This document shows positions 16,248-24,842 of a DNA stretch of 48,506 bases, in pieces. How positions within the stretch are numbered: the stretch's first letter is position 1; every line of letters starts with the position of its first letter. Location: NCBI RefSeq assembly GCF_042434745.1, contig NZ_JBHLSS010000063.1, one strand, 5' to 3'. Origin of the DNA: Azotobacter paspali (GTDB lineage: Bacteria; Pseudomonadota; Gammaproteobacteria; Pseudomonadales; Pseudomonadaceae). Made by a program: the position numbers and the translations under genes. Below the pieces are notes generated by a model that had not been told where the DNA came from, made no database searches, and was given only the letters and a program-made list of their open reading frames with translations.

Positions 16248-17180
16248 ATGGACAGCCTGAACGGCTTAGTGGTGTTCGTGCAGGTCGCCGAGACACGCAG
16301 CTTCGTCGCCGCCGGCCGGCTGCTGGGCGTGTCTGCCTCGGCCGTCGGCAAGAGCGTGGCGCGGCTGGAAGAGAAGCTTGGGGTACGCCTGTTCCACCGC
16401 AGCACGCGCAGCATCACGTTGACCGCCGAAGGCACGCTATTTCTGGAGCGCAGCCGCCGTATCCTGGCCGAGATCGAGGCGGCGGAACTGGAGTTGTCGC
16501 AAGCTACCGCCGTACCGCGCGGACGCCTACGGGTGAGCCTGCCCCTAGTCAGCTCGCTGGTGCTGCCGGTGCTCTGCGAGTTCATGCGCGAGTACCCCGA
16601 GATCGAACTGGACCTGGACTTCACCGACCGGATGGTCGACGTGGTCGAGGAAGGCTTCGATGCCGTGGTGCGTACGGGCGAACCGGCCGACTCGCGCCTG
16701 TCGGCCCGTCGTCTGGGCACCTTCCAGATGCGGCTGGTGGCCTCGCCGGACTATTTGACGCGTCGAGGTACGCCCGTGACGCCCTCCGATCTGCACCAGC
16801 ACACCTGCCTGCACTATCGCTTTCCCAACAGCGGCAAGCTGGAGACCTGGGCGCTGCGGCAAACGCCTGGCGAGCCCGAACTGCAACTGCCCACCTCGAT
16901 GATTTGCAACAACATCGAGACGCGCGTGTGCTTTGCACTGCAAGGACTGGGAGTTGCCTACCTGCCGGACTTCGCGATACGCGAGCCCTTGGCCAATGGT
17001 CGGCTGGTGCCGATCCTGACTGACCGTGTGGAGCGCAGCGGGGTTTTCCATGTGCTGTGGCCGGGGAGCAAACACCCCTCGCCGAAGGTACGGGCTCTGG
17101 TGGACTTCCTCAGCGAGAGAGTCTTTCCAGCTTCTGTGGACAAGCCAGGAGCGAAGATTCAACGTCCGGTCAACCGATAA
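16248..17180 (+). CDS. LysR-family transcriptional regulator
   Basis: 310 residues. The winged HTH reads MDSLNGLVVFVQVAETRSF then VAAGRLLGVSASAVGKSVAR and LEEKLGVRLFHRSTRSITLT, followed by a LysR substrate domain (GRLRVSLPLVSSLVLPVL, CNNIETRVCFALQGLGVAYL, a C-terminal VRALVDFLSERVF). This HTH variant (AVGKSVARLE) is the one seen in regulators of MFS/oxidoreductase operons. AAGGA lies upstream of ATG 16248. It sits at the right edge of the island, with actP sequence resuming about 50 bp after its stop. Confidence 0.9.
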   Translation: MDSLNGLVVFVQVAETRSFVAAGRLLGVSASAVGKSVARLEEKLGVRLFHRSTRSITLTAEGTLFLERSRRILAEIEAAELELSQATAVPRGRLRVSLPLVSSLVLPVLCEFMREYPEIELDLDFTDRMVDVVEEGFDAVVRTGEPADSRLSARRLGTFQMRLVASPDYLTRRGTPVTPSDLHQHTCLHYRFPNSGKLETWALRQTPGEPELQLPTSMICNNIETRVCFALQGLGVAYLPDFAIREPLANGRLVPILTDRVERSGVFHVLWPGSKHPSPKVRALVDFLSERVFPASVDKPGAKIQRPVNR

Positions 17181-17228
17181 AGGGACCGCGAACCTGCCCG
17201 ATCTCCCACGATACCCAGCCGTCGCGCA

Positions 17229-17430
17229 CCGATCCCCTCGCCGGCGGTGCGGGTCACGGTGCTGGGCAACGCCAAGGCGATCTTCTCCCACGACCACCCG
17301 GCGCTGTTCTCCATGCCGCTGGCCTTCCTAGTCATAGTGTCCAGGCTCGACCGCAGTGCCCGTCCCGAAAGAGAACGGGCGGCTTTCGACGATCAATTCG
17401 TCAGGGGCCAAACCGGTCAGAAGGCGGTGT
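17229..17430 (+). pseudogene. actP: ActP acetate symporter, C-terminal fragment
   Basis: The frame reads SPAVRVTVLGNAKAIF, HPALFSMPLAFLVIV, RSARPERERAAF and DDQFVRGQTG. This is the last membrane segment and tail of ActP-type symporters. It is the other half of the gene begun at 2736, on the same strand. About 370 residues of the middle are lost. A frame slip after FVRGQTG removes the normal stop. Confidence 0.78.
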
Positions 17431-17470
17431 GCCGCTCGCCGCCAATACAAAGCCCCTGGCGGCGAGCGGC
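17431..17470. terminator. Strong hairpin after actP remnant
   Basis: GCCGCTCGCCGCC (17431-17443) pairs perfectly over 13 bases with GGCGGCGAGCGGC (17458-17470) around a 14-base loop. No T run follows, so it may be a Rho-aided terminator or RNA-stabilising structure at the end of the old actP transcript. Confidence 0.5.
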
Positions 17471-17547
17471 GCGGGCACCTACTGTATGCAACAGATGGAA
17501 TATGGGCCGGAGCCATGAAATCGCCCCACTCAACATGGAGCCCGAGC

Positions 17548-18395
17548 ATGAACGATCAGAAGAACAGCAACGATGGAAAACCACGCATTGCCGTCATCGG
17601 TGCCGGCACCATGGGCAACGGCATTGCCCAGGTCTGCGCGCTGGTAGGTCGGCAAGTCGTCCTCGTGGATATCTCCGACAACGCCCTGGAGCGAGGGATC
17701 GCCACCCTCTCCGGCAACCTGGAACGCCAGGTGAAGAAAGGGCTGATCGACGAGGCGGACAGGCAGGCAGCGTTGGGCCGTATCCAACCGCAGCCCCATT
17801 ACGGCGCGCTTGCCGGCAGCGAACTGGTCATCGAGGCGGCTAGCGAGAATCTCGAGCTCAAGCGACAGATCCTCACCCTGATCGAGGAAGCGACGGAGTC
17901 CGACATATGATCGCCAGCAATACCTCGTCGCTGTCGATCAGCGAACTGGTGAGCGCACTGGGAAAACCCGAACGATTCATCGGCCTGCACTTCTTCAACC
18001 CGGTGCCGCTCATGACCCTGGTCGAGGTCATCCGCGGCCTGCAGACCACCGAAACCACCTATGCCAAAGCCCTCGCATTCGCCGGGCAGATCGGCAAGAC
18101 CGCTATCCCGGTGCGCAACAGTCCGGGTTTCGTGGTCAACCGCATCCTATGTCCGATGATCAACGAAGCGATTTTCTTCCTCCAGGAAGGCCTGGCCAGC
18201 GCCGAGGACATCGACACTGGCATGCGGCTCGGCTGCAATCACCGGATCGGCCTGGACACGCTGCTGGCGATTCTCGAAACCTTCCATCGCGATTTTGGCG
18301 ATTCCAAGTACCATCCGCCCATTTTGCTCAAGGAAATGGTCGCGGCCGGGTATCTGGGTCGCAAGAGCGGCCACGGCTTCCACTCTTACACCTGA
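17548..18395 (+). pseudogene. 3-hydroxyacyl-CoA (3-hydroxybutyryl-CoA) dehydrogenase, frameshifted
   Basis: The first frame (ATG 17548, GGAG upstream) has the NAD-binding IAVIGAGTMGNGIAQV and ELVIEAASENLELKRQIL and stops at 17910. The second frame from 17907 has IASNTSSLSISELVSALG, HFFNPVPLMTLVEVI and NSPGFVVNRILCPMINEAIF, ending GRKSGHGFHSYT. Together they make a full 3-hydroxyacyl-CoA dehydrogenase (~282 aa). An extra AT in GACATATGATC explains the break. The stop and a new ATG overlap (ATGA), so two half-proteins could be made, but the cofactor and catalytic parts are separated. Enzyme role: NAD-dependent oxidation of 3-hydroxyacyl-CoA in beta-oxidation, next to the acyl-CoA dehydrogenase. 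Confidence 0.85.
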
Positions 18396-18462
18396 GCCAT
18401 GCTCCCGACGGCAGCCCGTCCCAAGCGGGCGACCATCCCATGACAAGCAAACGAGGTCCGTC

Positions 18463-20238
18463 ATGCCCGAATACCACGCCCCCCTGCGCGACATGCGCTT
18501 CGTCCTGCACGAGGTGTTTGCCGCCGACAAGCTCTGGGCACGCTTGCCCACCCTGGCCGAAACGGTGGACACCGAGACCGCCGACGCCATCCTCGAGGAG
18601 GCGGCCAAGGTCACCGGCGAATTGCTCGCCCCGCTCAACCGCAGCGGCGACGAGGAAGGCGCGCACTGGAACGACGGCGTCGTCAGTACCCCGGCCGGCT
18701 TCCGCGAGGCTTATGCCACCTATATCGAAGGCGGCTGGGTCGGCCTGGCCGGCAACCCGGCCTATGGCGGCCAGGGCATGCCGAAGATGCTCGCTGTGCA
18801 GTTCGAGGAAATGCTCTACTCCGCTAACGCCAGCTTCACCCTGTATTCGGCGTTGACCTCCGGCTGTTGCCTGGCACTGGACGCCCATGCCAGCGAGGAA
18901 ATCAAGCAACTCTACCTGCCGCGCCTATACAGCGGCGAATGGGCGGGCACCATGTGCTTGACCGAAGCCCATGCCGGCTCCGACCTCGGCCTGCTGCGCA
19001 CCCGTGCCGAACCGCGGGCCGACGGCAGCTATGCGATCAGCGGCGGCAAGATTTTCATCACCGGCGGCGAGCAGGACCTGACGGCGAACATCCTTCATCT
19101 GGTACTGGCCCGCCTGCCCGACGCACCAGCCGGCTCGAAGGGCATTTCGCTATTCCTGGTACCCAAGTTCCTGGTGGCTCCAAATGGCGAGCTCGGTGCT
19201 CGCAACGCGCTGTCCTGCGGCTCGCTGGAACACAAGATGGGCATCAAAGCCTCGGCCACCTGCGTAATGAATTTCGACGGCGCTACCGGCTACCTGATCG
19301 GAGAACCGCACAAGGGCCTAGCGGCCATGTTCACCATGATGAACTACGAACGCCTGTCCATCGGCATCCAGGGCATCGGTTGCGCCGAGGCCTCCTACCA
19401 GAATGCGCGGGCCTATGCCCGCGAGCGTCTGCAGGGACATGCTCCGGGCGGTGCCCGGGCACTGCAGAAAAGTGCCGATCCGATCGTCGCCCATCCCGAT
19501 GTACGTCGCATGCTGCTGACCATGAAGGCGCTGACCGAAGGCGGACGTGCCTTCTCCACCTACGTTGCTCAGCAACTGGATCTGGCCAAGCACAGCGAAG
19601 GCGAAGAGCGCCGTCATGCCGAAGCGCTGGTGGCATTGCTCACCCCCATCGCCAAGGCCTTCTTCACCGATACCGGCCTGGAGAGTTGCATTCACGGCCA
19701 GCAGGTGTTCGGCGGACACGGCTACATCCGCGAATGGGGGCAGGAGCAATTGGTGCGCGATGTACGCATCGCGCAAATCTACGAAGGCACCAACGGCATC
19801 CAGGCTCTCGACTTGCTAGGGCGCAAAGTGGTGGCCAACGGCGCCGATGCATTGCACGCGTTCACTGGGGAAATCCGCGCCTTCCTGGACGCGCCGGCCG
19901 CTTCCCACCCGTTCGCCGACCGGTTGCTGACCGCCGTGGAGAATCTGGAAAGTGTCAGCGCCTGGCTGCTCGAACAGGCCGAACAGGATCCCGCGCTGGT
20001 CAATGCCGTGGCGGTGGACTACCTGAACCTGTTCGGCTACGTCGCCTATGCCTACATGTGGGCGCGCATGGCTGCCGTGGCCCAGGCCAGTCGCGACAAC
20101 GACGAAGCCTTCTACGGGGCCAAGCTGGCCACCGCGCAGTTCTACTTCACCAAGCTGCTACCGCGCATCCATTCCCTGGATGCCGTCATCCGCGCCGGCA
20201 GCGCCCCGCTTCTGGAACTGGCCGACGACCGCTTCTAA
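18463..20238 (+). CDS. Acyl-CoA dehydrogenase (DmdC-like, long form)
   Basis: 591 residues from ATG 18463 (GAGG nine bases upstream). The order is an N-terminal extension, an FAD/acyl-CoA middle domain (GTMCLTEAHAGSDLGLLRTR, YAISGGKIFITGGEQDLT) and a C-terminal domain with the catalytic-base motif IYEGTNGIQALDLLGRK, plus the extra C-terminal domain found in the ~590-aa group that includes 3-methylmercaptopropionyl-CoA dehydrogenase DmdC. It uses FAD to form the alpha-beta double bond and passes electrons to ETF. The ancestral locus (acyl-CoA ligase, DUF485/ActP, hydroxyacyl-CoA dehydrogenase, this gene) is otherwise broken, so it may be the last intact member. Confidence 0.9.
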   Translation: MPEYHAPLRDMRFVLHEVFAADKLWARLPTLAETVDTETADAILEEAAKVTGELLAPLNRSGDEEGAHWNDGVVSTPAGFREAYATYIEGGWVGLAGNPAYGGQGMPKMLAVQFEEMLYSANASFTLYSALTSGCCLALDAHASEEIKQLYLPRLYSGEWAGTMCLTEAHAGSDLGLLRTRAEPRADGSYAISGGKIFITGGEQDLTANILHLVLARLPDAPAGSKGISLFLVPKFLVAPNGELGARNALSCGSLEHKMGIKASATCVMNFDGATGYLIGEPHKGLAAMFTMMNYERLSIGIQGIGCAEASYQNARAYARERLQGHAPGGARALQKSADPIVAHPDVRRMLLTMKALTEGGRAFSTYVAQQLDLAKHSEGEERRHAEALVALLTPIAKAFFTDTGLESCIHGQQVFGGHGYIREWGQEQLVRDVRIAQIYEGTNGIQALDLLGRKVVANGADALHAFTGEIRAFLDAPAASHPFADRLLTAVENLESVSAWLLEQAEQDPALVNAVAVDYLNLFGYVAYAYMWARMAAVAQASRDNDEAFYGAKLATAQFYFTKLLPRIHSLDAVIRAGSAPLLELADDRF

Positions 20239-20538
20239 TGCGCCTGGTGGCCGGCGGCATCGGGCCTCGCCGGTCACCGGGGCGTGTTACCGCTTCGTCG
20301 ATACTCACTACCAAGGAGAGATAGAGCCAAACCTGGCGGATGCAGGATCACCTTCCGGTCGATACGGCAGAAAAATTGGCACAGGGGTTGCCAAGCAACC
20401 GGAACAAGTCCATAATTGCGTCCGCTCTTCGGGCAGTAACGAAAAACTCTTAAGTATCAGAGAGTTAGAGCTTAGGATTAAGCTTCGTTTCAAGCCAAAG
20501 TTTAGTTTGCAAGGTTGCTTATTCGAACCTTGCTTACA
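20239..20538. other. Intergenic region before tRNA-Cys
   Basis: No gene is recognised. In Pseudomonas, pgsA and tRNA-Gly usually precede this tRNA-Cys/tRNA-Leu pair; neither is present here. GCAAGGTTGC..GAACCTTGC near 20509-20534 forms a hairpin just before the tRNA, probably part of the tRNA leader. Confidence 0.4.
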
Positions 20539-20612
20539 GGCCGGGTGGCAGAGTGGTCATGCAGCGGATTGCAAATCCGTGTACGCCGGTTCGATTCCGA
20601 CCTCGGCCTCCA
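20539..20612 (+). tRNA. tRNA-Cys (GCA anticodon)
   Basis: 74 nt with encoded CCA. Acceptor stem GGCCGGG/CTCGGCC (one G-U pair), anticodon loop ATTGCAAA giving GCA, and T-loop GGTTCGATTCC. The sequence around the anticodon (GCGGATTGCAAATCCGT) is the same as in enteric tRNA-Cys. Confidence 0.96.
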
Positions 20613-20618
20613 ATCGAG

Positions 20619-20655
20619 AAACGCCCCGAAAATAATTTTTCGGGGCGTTTTGCTT
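20619..20655 (+). terminator. Rho-independent terminator after tRNA-Cys
   Basis: AAACGCCCCGAAAA / TTTTCGGGGCGTTTT stem followed by GCTTTTC. The arms are A/T-flanked on both sides, so it could work in both directions. It separates tRNA-Cys from tRNA-Leu transcripts at least in part. Confidence 0.85.
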
Positions 20656-20757
20656 TTCTCGATCGCTTTTCGATAAGACTGTTTCTTCAACTTGCTTCAT
20701 GGCTTCAGGCTATATATATTCTTATTCTTCGATAGGAATGATTTTCTGTATCTCTCT

Positions 20758-20844
20758 GCCCGGATGGCGAAATTGGTAGACGCAAGGGACTTAAAATCCC
20801 TCGCTGGCAACAGCGTGCCGGTTCGATCCCGGCTCCGGGCACCA
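20758..20844 (+). tRNA. tRNA-Leu (TAA anticodon)
   Basis: 87 nt with a long variable arm and encoded CCA. Acceptor stem GCCCGGA/TCCGGGC, anticodon loop ACTTAAAA giving TAA, variable arm CGCTGGCAACAGCG, T-arm GCCGGTTCGATCCCGGC. Confidence 0.96.
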
Positions 20845-21141
20845 GTAATTATGCGGCTTGCAGCGGCTCTGGTAGCTTTTGCTTTTAACTTTTCCTGCAA
20901 CTTCCCCTTGCCAGGCGCGCCTCCTCCTCTTTGTGCTCCCCGATACTGCGGTCATTACAGCGCAGGTATGGATCGACTGATCGCAGGTTGAAGAATACCG
21001 CTACCGGGCCGGGCTTTATCAATACCTGCCTTCGCTCTGAGTCGCTGTGCCGATATCTCAAGTCCTACTATTTTCCTGTACTCCATCAGTCGGGCCATCC
21101 AACTTCGTGACAGTTCGGAGCGAACAACGGATACCGAGGTA
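20845..21141. other. Non-coding stretch after tRNA-Leu
   Basis: No gene, repeat of the tRNA 3' end or terminator is seen. No integrase gene is present downstream of the tRNA, though the DNA that follows is unlike the rest of the window. Confidence 0.3.
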
Positions 21142-21474
21142 TTACTCGTTTTTCTCCAACGAAATAACGTTAGCCGGTAGTTCTTTTCTTGCAGGCTTTA
21201 CAAGAGGGGCCGAGTAATTCGGGAGCACGAGCCGCACGCCTCGAACCAGCCATTCATGTCGGTCTTCCATGCTCGCTCCGAATAGGATGGCTTGGGTCCA
21301 CTTGACATAGCATTGACGAATTTCCATATCCGGTATAGCGTCGATGACAGGCTTCGCCAAGACGAGATTGAGCTCCTGTAGAAACGCAAGGATCAGGGCA
21401 TCGCGTGCATCCGGCGAACCGGCGTCACCGTGTTCGGCGGCCAGCTTTCGAAGTTTGGCAAGATTCATGTCCAT
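21142..21474 (-). CDS. Small hypothetical protein (110 aa)
   Basis: Not recognised. MDMNLAKLRKLAAEHGDAGS leads into a helical body with LILAFLQELNLVLAKPVIDA, CYVKWTQAIL and a basic tail PARKELPANVISLEKNE. Soluble, helical, no membrane segment. ATG 21474 has GGGG about nine bases upstream; an in-frame ATG two codons later is also possible. It has no close neighbour on its strand. The even codon use and sensible start make a real gene likely. Confidence 0.55.
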   Translation of the reverse strand: MDMNLAKLRKLAAEHGDAGSPDARDALILAFLQELNLVLAKPVIDAIPDMEIRQCYVKWTQAILFGASMEDRHEWLVRGVRLVLPNYSAPLVKPARKELPANVISLEKNE

Positions 21475-21689
21475 CACAGTCCCCGTCCTTCCCCTGTAAG
21501 CCCCTTCATGGTGTCGTTATGATACTACACAGAAAAGCCTGCTGCTGTAGCCCTGCAGCTTGTGATCTCCGTCTTGATTCGCCTCCACACGAACCAGGAG
21601 CGAGCCTCTACACATACTCGTCACTCTCGTTCGCTCTTTTCAGACAGGCTCCGCGCCGGTTTTTGCTGCTCGGGCTCCCACCAGTTTCA

Positions 21690-21800
21690 TCCGCTCTTTC
21701 CGGCTTTCTTGACCTGATACAACGCCCGATCCGCACGGTGCAGAAATTTGCGTTTATCGGCGGCCTAATCAGGATAGAGACAACTGCCCACATCGGCTAA
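21690..21800 (-). pseudogene. GGDEF-domain (diguanylate cyclase) C-terminal remnant
   Basis: The minus strand reads FRILADVGSCLYPD, a stop, then AADKRKFLHRADRALYQVKK and AGKSG. The HRADRALYQVKKAGK stretch is the highly typical last helix of GGDEF domains. The active-site GG(D/E)EF part is not found and the piece is interrupted by a stop, so it is a remnant of a larger gene. Confidence 0.6.
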
Positions 21801-22098
21801 GATACGAAAGGCTCCATCGATCTGGCAGTGAAAATGGGCAGGAAAGAAACTTTCGAAGCGGAAGTCAACATTCCCTTTCAGTTGGTCACCCAGGGCAATT
21901 ACGGGAACTTCCTCAACCGCTGAGCAGCGGCTCGAAGCGCTGCCGCGCCGATGAGACGGTGACGCTGCCAGAATGATTGAAAGCCTCTCAAGTGCTCCAC
22001 TTTCCAGCCAACTGCAATGCTGCCCTCTTGCGTGGACAGCATTGCGGACGTTTCCGGAGCTCATGGTTCTATCAGGAGTTGACCACGGAAGAATGCTT
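21801..22098. other. Degenerate DNA upstream of the GGDEF remnant
   Basis: An open minus-strand frame includes ALGDQLKGNVDFRFESFFP, which could be more of the decayed GGDEF gene, but I could not match it to a conserved motif. No other feature seen. Confidence 0.25.
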
Positions 22099-22347
22099 CT
22101 AATGCAGATATAGAAGCTCGCAGTACACCTGTTCGGCATCCCCTACCCCGACAAGTTTCTGATCGACCAGAGCGGTAATATAGCCATACATCCAGGTAGT
22201 GGAGTCACGATGCATTCGCTGAAGAAGAGCCTCCTGATCAGTTTCGGGAATCTTCATCTTATCCCAGTTCATTATCGAAGTGCCCTGCAGGCTATTCAAA
22301 CGTCTATTGAAGCTGGAAGAACGAGCAGCCAAGTCTTTAAGCATCAT
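22099..22347 (-). CDS. Small hypothetical protein (82 aa)
   Basis: Not recognised. MMLKDLAARSSSFNRRLNSL, then GTSIMNWDKMKIPETDQEAL and a helical tail LVDQKLVGVGDAEQVYCELL. Start placed at 22347 because AAGGGTGAAAGG lies directly upstream; the longer frame back to 22479 has no ribosome site. Codon use is less GC-rich than in neighbouring metabolic genes, as for the other orphans here. No motif to suggest a job. Confidence 0.5.
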   Translation of the reverse strand: MMLKDLAARSSSFNRRLNSLQGTSIMNWDKMKIPETDQEALLQRMHRDSTTWMYGYITALVDQKLVGVGDAEQVYCELLYLH

Positions 22348-23314
22348 TCCTTTCACCCTTGTCATTTCCCTAGACATCCGGATATGCAGCGGAACGCATT
22401 GAAAGCGTAGACGACGATCTATCCCGATGATTACCAAGATCTTCGCATGGAGGATCCGACGAACTCCGCCATCTATCATGAAAGTGCCAAATGAATATCC
22501 ATTTGCCAGCCTTTCGAGGAAGCGGCTTTCCGCTATCGTCCCGGTATATTATGAACGCATGTGCGGTGGTAAAGAGAAGCCCGGCATCCGGCAAGGAACA
22601 GGAAACCCCCTATACTTCAGACAGTTGTGGTCGGCATGTCCCATCACGCGTCTCGTCGTCCGAACGATGGCCTCCTCCATATCCGCCCAGGCGGGACGGG
22701 CGACTCTCTGTTCGCCACCGGCGAAGCGAACCGCTAGCTATGTTTCGTCGTTTTTCAGGATTCTTTATCTTATTACAAATGTGTACCTCCGTCCTGACGT
22801 CAGGTCTCGTGCGCCATCCATCCGCCAGATGATGGCGCCTTTCGGCCCATGATGCCGCCATACCCGTCGACGACCGCTCTCGTGGCCCGATATCCGGCTC
22901 AAATCTAGGCTGGCGCTCAACGGCCTGGCCGTCCATCGACCGATGCCGGTGATCGGGATCGCGAAAATTTTCCAGCGGCCAAAATGACCGGAACGGATAC
23001 AATGAGGCAGGCGATCTTCGAAAAAATCATCGGACGCCAGTAGCGACTGTGACTTTGGTACCGACACACATCGCTGTAACGTTAGACAAGTTCTATGGAC
23101 CCTTCCGGCTTCAATGGCACGGAACATGGGACAGGCGCAAAGGTCAATTCAAATAGGAGGAGAATGTACAGAACTTCGACAGCACTGTTATTATCCCTGA
23201 AAATAGAAAGACCGATACAAGAGACCAGGAGCGAATTGAGCAACGGGAAGGAACGCTTGCACCTTCGGTGATGACCATCGCCAGGGACGGCCTCTTTCCC
23301 AAAGAGGTACTCCT
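22348..23314. other. Long stretch without a recognised gene
   Basis: Several open frames exist on both strands, but none has a good start, conserved motif or Pseudomonas-like third-position GC. A strong GGAGGAGA at about 23154 is followed by an ATG only two bases later, reading a 35-codon frame; too weak to call. This looks like decayed or foreign DNA. Confidence 0.35.
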
Positions 23315-23593
23315 ATGTCAAGCATGACCAACCTCGAACATAGCGGCACCGCCCGCGTCCATGCCAGCGACCTCGTGCATCATGCCCGCGACAACAAACG
23401 TGTCGCCCGGGAACTCGACCGTCTCCATCTGCACGATCTGGCAAACGAATTGAGAGGATTTGCCGATAATCAAATGCGCATGGCCAGGATGTGGCTGCCA
23501 CGCCGCCGGAGCGGATATTTCGACGGCTCTTGGAAATTGCTCCGGCTGATGGAAAAAAACTCCAGGCCAAGTTATCGCCGAAGGGAAAACTGA
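23315..23593 (+). CDS. Small hypothetical protein (92 aa)
   Basis: Not recognised. MSSMTNLEHSGTARVHASDL then HHARDNKRVARELDRLHLHD and LANELRGFADNQMRMARMWL: strongly helical, Arg/His/Asp-rich, no membrane part. AGAGG lies eight bases upstream of ATG 23315. The tail RRRSGYFDGSWKLLRLMEK is basic. Stands alone on its strand. Confidence 0.55.
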   Translation: MSSMTNLEHSGTARVHASDLVHHARDNKRVARELDRLHLHDLANELRGFADNQMRMARMWLPRRRSGYFDGSWKLLRLMEKNSRPSYRRREN

Positions 23594-23819
23594 ACGTCTG
23601 TCAGTATGTCCGTCGTACAGGCGGCATTATTCCGGATAATCGGAATGGCTGCGGTAATCAGAGCGTAGCCATTTCCCTTTTCCGACGATCCGACCGATGT
23701 CTTCTTCACATAAGGCATCGGCCGGGCGCTGCAATAGAACCGGGCAAGATGGAGTCCATACACTGGCCACGAATCATTGCGCAGTTGTCGGGAGCTCAGT
23801 TAACCTGATTGGTTACCGG

Positions 23820-23981
23820 TCAATCCCAATAACGCTCGGAGCATCTTTCGCGACCGTCTTTACGCCCGGCATTTCTGGCCTCTGAACCATGGAAACGGGA
23901 ATGAATCGGCAAATGAATTAAGCCCGTGATACGCCCGGAGGCATCGACCAGTCGGATGGTCACGTATTGGCGTTGCTGCAT
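23820..23981 (-). CDS. Very small hypothetical protein (53 aa) with strong ribosome site
   Basis: ATG 23981 is preceded by AAGGAGGTG with a spacing of six bases, the best ribosome site in this region. The product is MQQRQYVTIRLVDASGRITG, LIHLPIHSRFHGSEARNAGR and a basic tail. The first half alternates hydrophobic residues like a beta hairpin. Not recognised; too short for confident assignment, but the start signal argues for translation. Confidence 0.5.
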   Translation of the reverse strand: MQQRQYVTIRLVDASGRITGLIHLPIHSRFHGSEARNAGRKDGRERCSERYWD

Positions 23982-24225
23982 GGCGCACCTCCTTCGACCG
24001 GCACCGCCAGGACTCGGTCGCGAGCCTTGGCCGATACCTCTTACAGCCGATTCCGCCCAGGCCATTTCCCCTATTAGGCCCTGGTTCGCGCTAAACATTC
24101 CCTTATGCCGAATTTTACATGGACTTTCCACCCAAACGACCGGCAGATCCGCGATGAAAATATCGGAACCGTCCGCCGACGCCGGGTTTCCCGCGGTTTC
24201 GCCGATACGTCCGCTCCGCGCTTTC

Positions 24226-24681
24226 TCAGCTCGAGATGTCGCGCAGGTAGTCAAGTACCTCCTGCGAGCCGATCTTGAGAAAAACGAACGACACAGCGTG
24301 AAACACGACGATCGAGAAGACGACACTGAGGTAGACGCTCAGGGTCGTACCGAATAGAAAGCCGATACCCGCCAGCAAGCCGATGTGCGAAGCGACGAAG
24401 GCCGCCCCGACCAAGGTGCCGAGGAAGGTAGCCGCCCCGTACGACAGCAACACGGAGAGCAGCAGGCCGACGATAGCCACGAGGCGCCGCCTGGGGTCCT
24501 TCACCAGAAAGGCGATCCGGACGATCAATACCGGCGCCATGATGAAGGAGGCGAGCACCTTGACCGGGTGGCTGGCGATCCGGTGGAACACCTCGCCGAG
24601 CCGTCCCTTTTCGTTGGCGGCGTTCCTGGCCAGTGCAAAGATCCCGCTTCCCAATACCTCACTGGCAGCTTTTCCGAACAT
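24226..24681 (-). CDS. Hypothetical membrane protein (151 aa)
   Basis: Not recognised. A short soluble start (MFGKAASEVLGSGIFALARN) is followed by three likely membrane helices: VLASFIMAPVLIVRIAFLV, LVAIVGLLLSVLLSYGAAT and GIGFLFGTTLSVYLSVVFSI with VVFHAVSFVFL. The tail KIGSQEVLDYLRDISS is cytoplasmic-like. GGGGA six bases before ATG 24681 decides the start; an in-frame TTG at 24702 is less likely. Codon use fits the host better than the small orphans to its left. Confidence 0.6.
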   Translation of the reverse strand: MFGKAASEVLGSGIFALARNAANEKGRLGEVFHRIASHPVKVLASFIMAPVLIVRIAFLVKDPRRRLVAIVGLLLSVLLSYGAATFLGTLVGAAFVASHIGLLAGIGFLFGTTLSVYLSVVFSIVVFHAVSFVFLKIGSQEVLDYLRDISS

Positions 24682-24794
24682 CGGCATTCCCCATCGCAGC
24701 AAAAGGTCGAGTGGCCTCGGGTTTCACTCGGTGCCATGGTAGCGCACCGCACGAAATCAGGCCCGACGCCGTTCCCTTGCATCCACTTATGGAC

Positions 24795-24817
24795 TATATT
24801 CGCATAATTAGAATATA
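24795..24817. promoter_or_regulatory. Inverted repeat, candidate autoregulatory operator of the Xre/RES pair
   Basis: TATATTC (24795-24801) and GAATATA (24811-24817) form a perfect 7-bp dyad with a 9-base AT-rich spacer, about 25 bp before the antitoxin start and overlapping the likely -10 region (TATATAT). Antitoxins of this family usually repress their own promoter. Confidence 0.5.
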
Positions 24818-24842
24818 TATGGACACCCGCGGAGCTTTCCCC

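Noticed and set aside
3006..17229. Classic integrase-driven genomic island
   Set aside because: No integrase and no matching direct repeats were seen at the two actP borders; IS-mediated replacement is more likely.
22765..23127. 120-codon minus-strand open frame
   Set aside because: No conserved motif, weak start and poor codon bias; kept as unassigned DNA.
23157..23264. 35-codon frame (MYRTSTALLLSLKIERPIQE...) after GGAGGAGA
   Set aside because: The ribosome site is only two bases from the ATG and the frame has no other support.
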